Of a stretch of DNA of 64,000 bases, positions 1 to 7,226 are shown one piece after another. The DNA is taken from positions 3,100,001-3,164,000 of the forward strand of contig NZ_CP126260.1 in assembly GCF_003234365.2 (NCBI RefSeq), written 5' to 3'. A program made the position numbers and the translations under genes. Source of the stretch: Curtobacterium sp. MCJR17_020. Its GTDB lineage: Bacteria > Actinomycetota > Actinomycetes > Actinomycetales > Microbacteriaceae. The notes beneath the pieces were generated by a model, which was given only the letters and a program-made list of their open reading frames with translations, was not told the DNA's origin and made no database searches. Every line of letters begins with the position of its first letter. Position 1 is the stretch's first letter.

Positions 1-7
1 GGTGCTA

Positions 8-29
8 GATCCGCCTGGTGCTGCGGATC
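8..29 (-). terminator. stem-loop downstream of tRNA-Ser
   Basis: Seven-base arms (GATCCGC and GCGGATC) enclose an 8-nt loop, 19 nt downstream of the tRNA-Ser gene on its own strand. There is no T-run after it, so it would be a GC-hairpin terminator or a processing structure. This is read from pairing only. Confidence 0.35.
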
Positions 30-48
30 AACGGACCTCGGTTGTGGC

Positions 49-132
49 GGAGGGTGTGGGATTCGAACCCACGAGACATCTCTGCCCACCTGTTTTCAAG
101 ACAGGCTCCATCGGCCGCTCGGACAACCCTCC
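49..132 (-). tRNA. tRNA-Ser (anticodon UGA)
   Basis: The reverse complement folds as a class II (long variable arm) cloverleaf: acceptor stem GGAGGGT pairing with ACCCTCC, anticodon stem CCTGT/ACAGG around loop CTTGAAA, and a T-arm with GGTTCGAATCC. The anticodon TGA (complement of bases 96-98) reads UCA-type serine codons. CCA is not encoded. serS lies 1.1 kb away on the same strand with a HAD gene between. Confidence 0.95.
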
Positions 133-205
133 AGTGACGCGACCACGTGGCGAGACGTGACCGCGTCGTGGGAAGTCTACCGGGCCACTCGACGCACGCG
201 CCGCC

Positions 206-347
206 CCTCGCACCGTGCGAGGTCCCGCGCGCCCGCGCCCGAATGGTGCGAGGTTGCCGAATCAGTGCGGGCATTCAAGCCTCGCACCAAGTGCGGAACC
301 TCGCACCACGCGAACACCCGGCGCGACGCCGAAGCACCGTGCGAGGC
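206..347. repeat. intergenic inverted-repeat cluster, family A (GGTGCGAGG)
   Basis: The 233-base gap between tRNA-Ser and the HAD gene has no convincing gene. It holds a 17-bp palindrome CCTCGCACCGTGCGAGG (206-222), an 11-bp inverted pair GGTGCGAGGTT (245-255) / AACCTCGCACC (297-307), and a partial palindrome GCACCGTGCGAGGC near 334-347. The same words recur in the gaps near 3.7, 21.7 and 23.5 kb. The function is unknown; a terminator or a REP-like element is possible. Confidence 0.8.
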
Positions 348-365
348 GCCGAGCCCGCACCGGGG

Positions 366-1229
366 TCAGCGCGGCAGGGAGTCGAGCGCCGCTGCCAGGC
401 CGTCGTCGGACACGCCACCGGTGAGTTCGTTGCCGGCGTCCACGACGTCGTCCGGCGCCTGGCCCATCACGACGCCACGACCGGAGGTCGAGGCCCACCG
501 CAGCATGTCGATGTCGTTGCGGCCGTCGCCCGCGGCGAAGACGCGCGACCGCGGGATGTCGAGCCACTCGCGCACGCGTTCCATCGCGGTGGCCTTCGTC
601 ACGCCCTCTGGTGCGATGTCGAGCCACGCGGTCCACCCGACCGTGTACGAGACCTTGTGCAGCCCCATGTCCTCGACGATCTGCAGGAACTCCTCGAGCC
701 CGTGCTCCGGCGAGATCACGACGACGCGGGTGGCCTCGACCGTGAGCAGCTGCTCGAACGGCACCAGCTCGCCGGCGTTGGTCATGGTGTCGGCGGGGAA
801 GTTCTCGGACAACCGGAAGTGGCCGGTCTCGTCCTCGACGCCGAAAGCCGCGTTCTCCAGGGCACCACGGATGGTCTGCAGGACGTCGCTCGGGTCGAAG
901 TGCTCGACGTGGACACGCTCGTAGGACCCGTCCGGACGACGGGCCAGGGTCAGGGCGCCGTTGGCGCAGACGAGGTACTTCGGCTCGATGCCCAGGGTCT
1001 CCAGCAGCGGGACCGTCATGCCCTCGCTGCGGCCGGTCGACAGCATGACCTCGTGCCCGGCGGCCTCGGCAGCGCGCACGGCGGCGACGACGGCCTCGGT
1101 GACGACCCCGTCCTCGCGCATGGTGGTGCCGTCGATGTCGAGGGCGACCAGCCACCGCTTCGTGCGGGCGGGAGCACCGGCGCCCGCGCCCTGCGCCGCA
1201 CCGTCCACGAACCGCCCCTGCGCGCTCAT
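366..1229 (-). CDS. HAD-superfamily phosphatase (Cof type)
   Basis: This 287-residue protein is a predicted soluble Mg-dependent phosphatase of small phosphorylated metabolites. HAD motif I LDIDGT lies at about residues 30-35 (nucleophile and acid Asp), motif II LSTGRS follows at about 60, and motif IV GDGRND is at about 234. The long region between motifs II and IV is the Cof-type (C2) cap that sets substrate. The first 24 residues are a low-complexity Ala/Gly stretch, so the true start could be slightly later. Its ATG overlaps the serS stop by 4 nt (ATGA), so the two are probably translated together. The substrate cannot be told from sequence. Confidence 0.88.
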   Translation of the reverse strand: MSAQGRFVDGAAQGAGAGAPARTKRWLVALDIDGTTMREDGVVTEAVVAAVRAAEAAGHEVMLSTGRSEGMTVPLLETLGIEPKYLVCANGALTLARRPDGSYERVHVEHFDPSDVLQTIRGALENAAFGVEDETGHFRLSENFPADTMTNAGELVPFEQLLTVEATRVVVISPEHGLEEFLQIVEDMGLHKVSYTVGWTAWLDIAPEGVTKATAMERVREWLDIPRSRVFAAGDGRNDIDMLRWASTSGRGVVMGQAPDDVVDAGNELTGGVSDDGLAAALDSLPR

Positions 1230-2488
1230 CGGGGTTCGATCACCTCGACGCCACCGAGGTAGGGGCGCAGCACCTCGGGCACGACGACGGAGCCGTCGGC
1301 CTGCTGGTGGGTCTCGAGGATCGCCACGATCCAGCGGGTGGTCGCGAGGGTGCCGTTCAGGGTGGCGACCGGGGCCGTCTTGCCGCTCTCGGTGCGGTAC
1401 CGGATGTCGAGGCGACGGGCCTGGAACGTCGTGCAGTTCGACGTCGAGGTGAGCTCGCGGAAGGTGCCCTGCGTCGGGACCCAGGCCTCGATGTCGTACT
1501 TCTTCGCCGCGCTCGTGCCGAGGTCACCCGCGGCGACGTCGATCACGCGGTAGTGCAGCCCGAGGTCCTGCAGCATCTGCTCCTGGTACGACACCAGCTT
1601 CTCGTGCTCGGCCTCGGCCTGGTCCGGGTGGACGTAGGCGAACATCTCGAGCTTGTTGAACTGGTGCACGCGCAGGATGCCGCGGTTGTCCTTGCCCGCC
1701 GAGCCGGCTTCGCGCCGGTAGCAGGTCGACCAGCCGGCGTAGCGGTGCGCGGTGTTCTCGATGTCGAGGATCTCGTCGGCGTGGAAGCCGGCGAGGGCGA
1801 CCTCGCTCGTGCCGGTCAGGTACAGGTCGTCGGCCTCGAGCCGGTAGACCTCGGCCGCGTGCTCGCCGAGGAAGCCGGTACCCGCCATCGTCTCGGGGCG
1901 GACGAGCGTCGGGGTGATGAGCGGCTCGAAGCCGGCGGCGATGGCACGGTCGAGGCCGAGCGACATGAGCGCGATCTCGAGCCGGGCACCGAGGCCGCGC
2001 AGGAAGTAGAAGCGCGAGCCGGAGACCTTCACACCGCGGGGGATGTCGATGATGCCGAGGTGCTCGCCGAGGTCGGCGTGGTCCTTCGGCTCGAAGTCGA
2101 ACTCGGGCTTCGTGCCGACGGTGCGGAGGGTGACGAAGTCCTCTTCGCCACCGGCGGGGACGCCGGGCAGGACGACGTTCGGGATGGCGCGGACGACCGA
2201 GTTGAAGGTGTCCTCGGCCGCGGTGACGGTCGCCTGGGCTTCCTTCACCTGGGCCGAGAGCGCCTGGGCCTGCTGCACGAGCGCAGCCTTCTCGTCCTTC
2301 GGGGCCTTGGCGACGGTCTTGCCGAAGGCGTTCTGCTCGGCGCGGAGCGACTCGAACGCGGTGATCGCGCTGCGTCGGGCGGCGTCGGCGGCGACGGCCT
2401 CGTCGACCACGGCGACGGATGCGCGGCGGGACTCCTGCGAGGCCTTGATGACGTCCGGGTTGTCACGAAGCAGCTGGGGATCGATCAC
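1226..2488 (-). CDS. serS: serine-tRNA ligase
   Basis: Class II aminoacyl-tRNA synthetase that charges tRNA-Ser, and tRNA-Sec where present, with serine in the cytosol. At 420 residues it has the usual length. The N-terminal ~100 residues are Ala/Glu/Lys-rich and fit the long antiparallel coiled-coil arm that grips the tRNA variable arm. Motif 2 appears as CYRREAGSAGKDNRG with HQFNKLE after it, and motif 3 as NGTLATTRW near the C-terminus. It starts with GTG (VIDPQLLRD). It is followed by the HAD gene with a 4-nt overlap, and tRNA-Ser lies downstream. Confidence 0.97.
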   Translation of the reverse strand: MIDPQLLRDNPDVIKASQESRRASVAVVDEAVAADAARRSAITAFESLRAEQNAFGKTVAKAPKDEKAALVQQAQALSAQVKEAQATVTAAEDTFNSVVRAIPNVVLPGVPAGGEEDFVTLRTVGTKPEFDFEPKDHADLGEHLGIIDIPRGVKVSGSRFYFLRGLGARLEIALMSLGLDRAIAAGFEPLITPTLVRPETMAGTGFLGEHAAEVYRLEADDLYLTGTSEVALAGFHADEILDIENTAHRYAGWSTCYRREAGSAGKDNRGILRVHQFNKLEMFAYVHPDQAEAEHEKLVSYQEQMLQDLGLHYRVIDVAAGDLGTSAAKKYDIEAWVPTQGTFRELTSTSNCTTFQARRLDIRYRTESGKTAPVATLNGTLATTRWIVAILETHQQADGSVVVPEVLRPYLGGVEVIEPR

Positions 2489-2560
2489 CGCTCCATCCTA
2501 GAGGCGGCGACATGGGGAGGAACCCGCCGCTCGCAGCGTCCGATCGGTACCGTTGATCCC

Positions 2561-3637
2561 ATGTCGACCCCTTCGGAGACCGCGCCCGCGGACCAGGACG
2601 CCCTCCCCACCGAGCACCGGACGGCTGCCGTGGTCTACAACCCGGTCAAGGTCCACCTGCCGACCCTCAAGGCCACCGTGGAACAGCACCAGCAGGAGGC
2701 CGGCTGGGCCGAGACGCTGTGGTTCGAGACCACCGAGGAAGACCCGGGCGGGGGCATGGCCCGTGCAGCGCTCGAGGCGGGAGCCGACGTCGTCGCCGCC
2801 GCGGGTGGTGACGGCACCGTGCGCGCGGTCGCCGAGGTCGTGCACGGCTCCGGTGCCTCGCTCGCGCTGCTGCCGAGCGGGACGGGCAACCTGCTCGCCC
2901 GCAACATGAAGCTCCCCCTCGACGACCTGGCGAGCAGCGCGCACACGATCTTCTCCGGCCACGAGCGGGCGATCGACTTCGGACTGATCGGCATCGAGCG
3001 GCCCGACGGTGCCCGCGAGCAGTTCGGCTTCGTCGTGATGGCGGGCCTCGGGCTCGACGCCCGGATGATCGCGAACACCCGCCCCGAGCTGAAGAAGCGC
3101 GTCGGGTGGCTCGCCTACCTCGACTCGCTGCTGCGCTCCGTGCGGGACACCGACGGCTTCGAGTTCAAGTACCGGCTCGACGAGTCGGCTCGCAACGGTT
3201 CGGTGCGTGCGCACTCGGTCATCGTCGGCAACTGCGGCATGTTGCAGGCGAACGCGATGCTGCTGCCCGACGCCGAGATCGACGACGGCGTGTTCGACAT
3301 CGTCGTCATGCGCCCCCGCGGCTTCTTCGGCTGGGTGCGGATCGGTGCCCGCGTGTTCTGGGAGAACGGGATCCTGCGCTGGTTCCGGCGCTCGGCCCTC
3401 TCCGAGACCCTGATCGGTCGACGCATCACGACGGCAGCGAAGCAGGAACGTCCGCTGCGCTACATGCGCGGCGAGGAGTTCACGCTGCGGCTCGAGAAGC
3501 CCGACGAGTTCGAGATCGACGGGGACCCGGTGGGCGCGATCACGGCGTTCCGTGCGCGGATCGACCCCGGTTCGCTGACCGTCAAGGTGCCGACGGTGGA
3601 GCCGAAGCCGAGCTGGGTGCGCGGCCGCAAGCGCTGA
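2561..3637 (+). CDS. diacylglycerol kinase-family lipid kinase
   Basis: This 358-residue protein belongs to the DAGK/YegS/sphingosine-kinase catalytic family, which phosphorylates a lipid hydroxyl using ATP, probably at the membrane face. The nucleotide loop GGDGTVRAVAE and the following LPSGTGNLLARN block are the family hallmarks. The C-terminal half carries the second family domain, ending in a basic tail. The start is the ATG giving MSTPSETAP; a longer open frame upstream runs antisense through serS and is not coding. It is transcribed divergently from serS. Bacterial members may act on diacylglycerol or a glycolipid precursor; the substrate is not determined here. Confidence 0.9.
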   Translation: MSTPSETAPADQDALPTEHRTAAVVYNPVKVHLPTLKATVEQHQQEAGWAETLWFETTEEDPGGGMARAALEAGADVVAAAGGDGTVRAVAEVVHGSGASLALLPSGTGNLLARNMKLPLDDLASSAHTIFSGHERAIDFGLIGIERPDGAREQFGFVVMAGLGLDARMIANTRPELKKRVGWLAYLDSLLRSVRDTDGFEFKYRLDESARNGSVRAHSVIVGNCGMLQANAMLLPDAEIDDGVFDIVVMRPRGFFGWVRIGARVFWENGILRWFRRSALSETLIGRRITTAAKQERPLRYMRGEEFTLRLEKPDEFEIDGDPVGAITAFRARIDPGSLTVKVPTVEPKPSWVRGRKR

Positions 3638-3675
3638 GCGGTGCGCGGGCAGCGCGGCCGGCGCGCGGTTGCTCA

Positions 3676-3724
3676 CTCGGTGCGGGGTTGTTCGGGCGCA
3701 CGGAGTGATCAACCTCGCACCGAG
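3676..3724. repeat. inverted repeat, family A, between convergent genes
   Basis: CTCGGTGCGGGGTTG (3676-3690) pairs with CAACCTCGCACCGAG (3710-3724) with one mismatch and a 19-nt loop. It lies between the convergent lipid kinase and pheA genes, where a bidirectional terminator would be expected. Confidence 0.75.
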
Positions 3725-3777
3725 CAGCAGCAGCGGGCAGCAGCGGCCGAGCGGCAGCACCGGCCGATCAGCAACCG

Positions 3778-4734
3778 TCAGCCCGCGTCGGGCTCGCCGG
3801 ACACGATGGCGCGCAGCCAGTCCCGCGCCTCGACGAACGCGGCGTCCGAGTAGCGCGCCGGCACCTCGGGCTGCGCGCCATCGGCTCGCGGGTACGACCC
3901 GAGGAACGTCACGCGCGGGCTGAACCGCCGCAGACCGAGCAGGGCGTCGGCCACGCGCTCGTCCTGCACGTGGCCGTCCAGGTCGATGACGAACCGGTAG
4001 CGGCCGAGCTCGTCACCGATCGGCCGCGATGACAGCAGCCCCAAGTTGATGCCCCGCGTGGCGAACTGCTCGAGCATGTCGACCAGGGCGCCGGGGTGGT
4101 CGGCGGGCAGCTCAACGATGACGCTCGTCTTGTCGGCACCGGTCGGCTCGGGCAGCGCCAGCGTCTTCGACACGAGCACGAAGCGGGTGACGGCCGAGGC
4201 GTTGTCGCCGATCGACGAAGCGAGCACGACGACGTCGTGGTGGTCGGTGATGCCGGGCGGTGCGACGGCGGCGTCGGCGGTGGGGTTCGCCTCGAGCAGG
4301 GCCAGGGCGGCGGCGACGTTCGACGACGCCGGGATGTGGCCGTGACCGGGCAGGTTCGCCTCGAGCCAGTTGTGGGTCTGCGCGTACGCCACCGGGTGGG
4401 CGTTCACGGTGCGGACGTCGGCGAGCACGGTGCCGGGGCGCGCGACGAGCACGAAGTCGACCGGGACCAGGTACTCCCCCACGATCCGCACACCGGGGAT
4501 CCGGGCGAGGGCGTCCTGCGTCGCGCTGACGCCGCCGTCGACGCTGTTCTCGATCGCGATGACCGCGCCGACCGAGCGGCCGGACATGACGTCGTCGAGC
4601 GCTTCACCGACGTTGTTGACGCTCCGCCAGGGCTTGCCGGCGGCGGCCTCGACGAGTTTGAGGGCCGCCTCGGTGAAGGTGCCGGCGGGTCCGAGGTAGG
4701 AGTACGTGTCGGACGGCGCGGCGGGGTCGGTCAT
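3778..4734 (-). CDS. pheA: prephenate dehydratase
   Basis: Monofunctional enzyme converting prephenate to phenylpyruvate in phenylalanine synthesis (318 residues). The catalytic domain shows YLGPAGTFTEAAL at the N-terminus, IENSVDGGV near 62, and the dehydratase TRF motif (SAVTRF, about 185). A C-terminal ACT domain follows (HPGALVDMLEQFATRGINL, then SSRPIGDELGRYRF where the usual motif is ESRP). In the family this domain binds phenylalanine for feedback control. No chorismate mutase domain is fused. It is monocistronic or at the end of a unit; the MarR gene lies 53 nt upstream on the same strand. Confidence 0.95.
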   Translation of the reverse strand: MTDPAAPSDTYSYLGPAGTFTEAALKLVEAAAGKPWRSVNNVGEALDDVMSGRSVGAVIAIENSVDGGVSATQDALARIPGVRIVGEYLVPVDFVLVARPGTVLADVRTVNAHPVAYAQTHNWLEANLPGHGHIPASSNVAAALALLEANPTADAAVAPPGITDHHDVVVLASSIGDNASAVTRFVLVSKTLALPEPTGADKTSVIVELPADHPGALVDMLEQFATRGINLGLLSSRPIGDELGRYRFVIDLDGHVQDERVADALLGLRRFSPRVTFLGSYPRADGAQPEVPARYSDAAFVEARDWLRAIVSGEPDAG

Positions 4735-4787
4735 GGGCCGAGCCTATTGCAACGACCGAGCCTGCAGCCCCGGGCGCACAGCGCCGT

Positions 4788-5333
4788 TCAGTCGGTGCTG
4801 GCGCCGGTCAGCCGGGCCTCGCAGATCGCGGTGTCGTCGTCGTCTCGCGGGTACGTCAGGGCAGCGAACCGCCCCTCGGGATCGAGCCGTGTCAGCAGTG
4901 CGGCCGCGATGCCGTCGAGCTGGATGACCTGCTCGTCGCTCAGGGCGTCGATCACGACGTGGCGTGCGGTGCGGACGTGGTCCGGAGCGGCCTCGACGAT
5001 CGTGGCGTACCCGGCGTCGGTGAGCCGGACGTCGGTCGCCCGGCGGTCCGAGGTCGAGGGGCAGCGCGTCACGAGTCCGCGCTTCTCGAGCCGGGACACC
5101 ACGTGCGACAGCCGGGGCAGCGAGGCGTTCGTCGCTGAGGCCAGGGCCGACATCCGCAGCGTGCGGCTGTCGGTCTCGGAGAGCATCGCGATGACCATGT
5201 AGTCGAAGTGCGTCAGGTCCGCGTCACGCTGCAGCTGCTGGTCGAGCGCCGCCGGCAGGAGTTCCATGACGGCCACGAGCTTCATCCACGCGCGCAGCTG
5301 CTCGCGGGTGAGCCACGGGGTCTCGTCGGTCAT
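4788..5333 (-). CDS. MarR-family transcriptional regulator
   Basis: Winged-helix DNA-binding protein of 181 residues. The recognition helix region reads ASLPRLSHVVSRLEKRGLV and the wing DRRATDVRLTDAG, both diagnostic of MarR. Such proteins act as dimers, and ligand or oxidant release them from DNA. A palindrome of the expected kind (TGGTT-N8-AACCA) sits 18 nt upstream of its ATG, suggesting autoregulation. The target is unknown. Neighbours are pheA downstream and a molybdoenzyme membrane partner upstream, all on the minus strand. Confidence 0.9.
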   Translation of the reverse strand: MTDETPWLTREQLRAWMKLVAVMELLPAALDQQLQRDADLTHFDYMVIAMLSETDSRTLRMSALASATNASLPRLSHVVSRLEKRGLVTRCPSTSDRRATDVRLTDAGYATIVEAAPDHVRTARHVVIDALSDEQVIQLDGIAAALLTRLDPEGRFAALTYPRDDDDTAICEARLTGASTD

Positions 5334-5350
5334 GTCTGCATCCTACCGAA

Positions 5351-5368
5351 TGGTTGTCGGTTTAACCA
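5351..5368. promoter_or_regulatory. candidate MarR operator
   Basis: TGGTT (5351-5355) and AACCA (5364-5368) are inverted with an 8-nt spacer and contain an inner palindrome GGTTTAACC. The site overlaps the last codons of the upstream membrane-protein gene and lies just before the MarR start, a common place for MarR autoregulation. The assignment is by position and symmetry only. Confidence 0.4.
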
Positions 5369-5826
5369 GTGGGGCGCGCACCGTCGGCGCGCGCACCACC
5401 GGAACGCGTCCGCCGCGCACGGACCACCCCGACGACGAGCACCGCCACCACCACGAGCAGCAGCACGCCCTCGACGATCAGCAACCGCGTGCCGTAGTCG
5501 AACGGCAGGACCGTCGGGTTCTTCTGCCCGTGCCGCTTCGCCGCGATCTCGGGCAGCACCACCAGGGCCAGCACGCTGCCGAGCACGATCGCCGTCTGCA
5601 CCACCACGAGCACCCAGGCCCGGAGCGTCCGCCCCGCCCGGCGCAGGAGCAGTCCGGCGCCGACGACGAACGGCGACAGGATCGCGTCGTGCAGGATGAC
5701 CGCACCGAGCAGCCAGGCGGCCAACCCGCCGATGCGCTTCGGGGACACCGACGTCACGAGGACGTACGCCCCGAACGCGATGACCAGCACGCCGAGCACG
5801 ACGAGCACGATCCGCGCGGCCTTCAC
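5362..5826 (-). CDS. small multi-pass membrane protein, molybdoenzyme partner
   Basis: This 154-residue protein starts with GTG (VKAARIVLV), and that GTG overlaps the TGA of the upstream molybdopterin protein (GTGA), so it is probably translationally coupled to it. About four hydrophobic segments are visible: residues 5-25, 38-58, 72-95 and 122-142. The C-terminus is Arg/Gly-rich and cytosolic. No motif is recognised. Its position suggests a membrane subunit or assembly partner of the fused cytochrome-molybdoenzyme, but this is inference from coupling only. Confidence 0.75.
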   Translation of the reverse strand: MKAARIVLVVLGVLVIAFGAYVLVTSVSPKRIGGLAAWLLGAVILHDAILSPFVVGAGLLLRRAGRTLRAWVLVVVQTAIVLGSVLALVVLPEIAAKRHGQKNPTVLPFDYGTRLLIVEGVLLLVVVAVLVVGVVRARRTRSGGARADGARPTG

Positions 5827-7205
5827 CGCAGCACCTCGATCTTCTCGATCCACTTGGTCTGCAGCACGCCCGGTCGCCCCGGAGCGATGATCCGCGCCGG
5901 GAACCCGTGGTCCAGGTCGAGCGTCGCACCGTTCAGCTCGAGCGCCACGAGCGTGGTCGGGTCCTCGGCGTACTCCGGCCCCATGTCCATGATCCGGTAG
6001 CCGCCGTGCCGTTCCAGGCTCGTGACGCGCACGTGCGATCCGGGTCCGGCCTGCACGGCACCGAGCAGGTCGCGCATCCGCACGCCCTTCCAGCTGCCCA
6101 TCTGGCTCCACCCCTCGACGCACGAGATCGGCAGATCCACCTCGGTGGTGCCGAGGGCGACGAGTTCCGCGCGCACGAAGGTCCGGGTCACGTCGGGTCC
6201 GACGACGGTCAGCGTCCAGTCCGCGGCGGTCGCGCTGGCGAGCACACCCGCCGCGCGGGCGGTGCGGTTGACCGGCAGCCCGTTCGAGCCGAGACCGCGC
6301 TGGCGCGCGCCGAACACGTTGAACGGTTCGGCGAGCTTCGAGGACTGCCCCGCCGTCAGGGCGACGACGCCGACGACCGCGGCCGTCACACCGCCGAAGA
6401 ACCCGCGTCGTGCGATCCGCTGGCGTCGACCCTGTGCTTGCTCGTCGACCGACCGGGAGGCTCGGGTCGGCTCCGGCACGTCGGCCACCGGTTCGTCCGG
6501 GGCTGCGTCGACCGCGTCGACGCCGTCGATCCAGCGGAACACGCGGCCGAGCAGGCCGGGGGCCGTGGAACCGGCCGTCTCGGCAACCGCAGCCGGCGGG
6601 GCGGACGCACCCCGGGCCTCCCGGACGGGTGGGAGCAACTCACTGCCGGACGCGGGGTCCGCGATGAACCGGCCTTGCTCGTCGTAGGAGTCGCGCTTCC
6701 GCCAGTAGCGGGCGATCACCGGCAGCTTCGACGCGATGTGGATGATCAGTGACCCGATGATCACGTACGCCATCGCGTTGTGCACCTGGCGGAACGGGAA
6801 CGGCCACGGGTACCACTGGTACGTGTTGAGCAGGCCGGTCGTGACCTGGATGATCGACGCCGACACGAGCACGGCGATCGACAGCCGCTCGAACAGGTGC
6901 AGCACGCCGCGCACCGGCGGGACCTGCACCAGCGCGGGCATGACCGTGTTGAGCTTCGCCAGCAGCAGCGGGATGATCGCGATGCCGGTGGTGATGTGCA
7001 GGCCCTGCGTGAACTGGTAGAGCTGCGTCGGCCGGGTCGGGAACCGCATCCAGCCGAGGGGCTCCTGCAGCAGGTGACTGTAGATCCCGGTGCCGAAGCA
7101 GACCACGAAGGCGATGCCGAGCAGTCGTCCGAGCACCACCGCGGAACGCGCGTTCCGGTTCGGCGATGCCAGAGCAGCCCGCGCCTCGAACAGCAGGTGC
7201 CGCAC
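5823..7205 (-). CDS. cytochrome b-like membrane domain fused to sulfite-oxidase-type molybdopterin domain
   Basis: This 460-residue protein joins two modules. The N-terminal ~190 residues form a four-helix membrane domain with His residues placed for b-heme ligation (in YSHLL, LHITT, QVHNAM and IIHIAS). A Pro/Ala-rich linker follows. Then RRGFFGG begins a hydrophobic segment that resembles a twin-arginine signal lying inside the chain. The C-terminal ~180 residues match the sulfite oxidase/YedY Mo-binding fold, with ISCVEGWS holding the Cys ligand to Mo and FPARIIAPGRPG near the end. It reads like a single-chain MsrP-MsrQ: heme membrane donor plus external reductase. Start: GTG at 7205; a longer frame to 7352 would overlap the divergent gene. 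The substrate is unknown. Confidence 0.85.
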   Translation of the reverse strand: MRHLLFEARAALASPNRNARSAVVLGRLLGIAFVVCFGTGIYSHLLQEPLGWMRFPTRPTQLYQFTQGLHITTGIAIIPLLLAKLNTVMPALVQVPPVRGVLHLFERLSIAVLVSASIIQVTTGLLNTYQWYPWPFPFRQVHNAMAYVIIGSLIIHIASKLPVIARYWRKRDSYDEQGRFIADPASGSELLPPVREARGASAPPAAVAETAGSTAPGLLGRVFRWIDGVDAVDAAPDEPVADVPEPTRASRSVDEQAQGRRQRIARRGFFGGVTAAVVGVVALTAGQSSKLAEPFNVFGARQRGLGSNGLPVNRTARAAGVLASATAADWTLTVVGPDVTRTFVRAELVALGTTEVDLPISCVEGWSQMGSWKGVRMRDLLGAVQAGPGSHVRVTSLERHGGYRIMDMGPEYAEDPTTLVALELNGATLDLDHGFPARIIAPGRPGVLQTKWIEKIEVLR

Positions 7206-7226
7206 GCCCGCTAGCCTCGACGGACC

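Noticed and set aside
206..347. Possible CRISPR or tandem array in the first gap
   Set aside because: The repeats are inverted, not direct, have no regular spacers, and no cas genes are near.
1307..2560. N-terminal extension of the diacylglycerol-kinase-like protein
   Set aside because: This part is antisense to serS; the kinase starts with the ATG at 2561.
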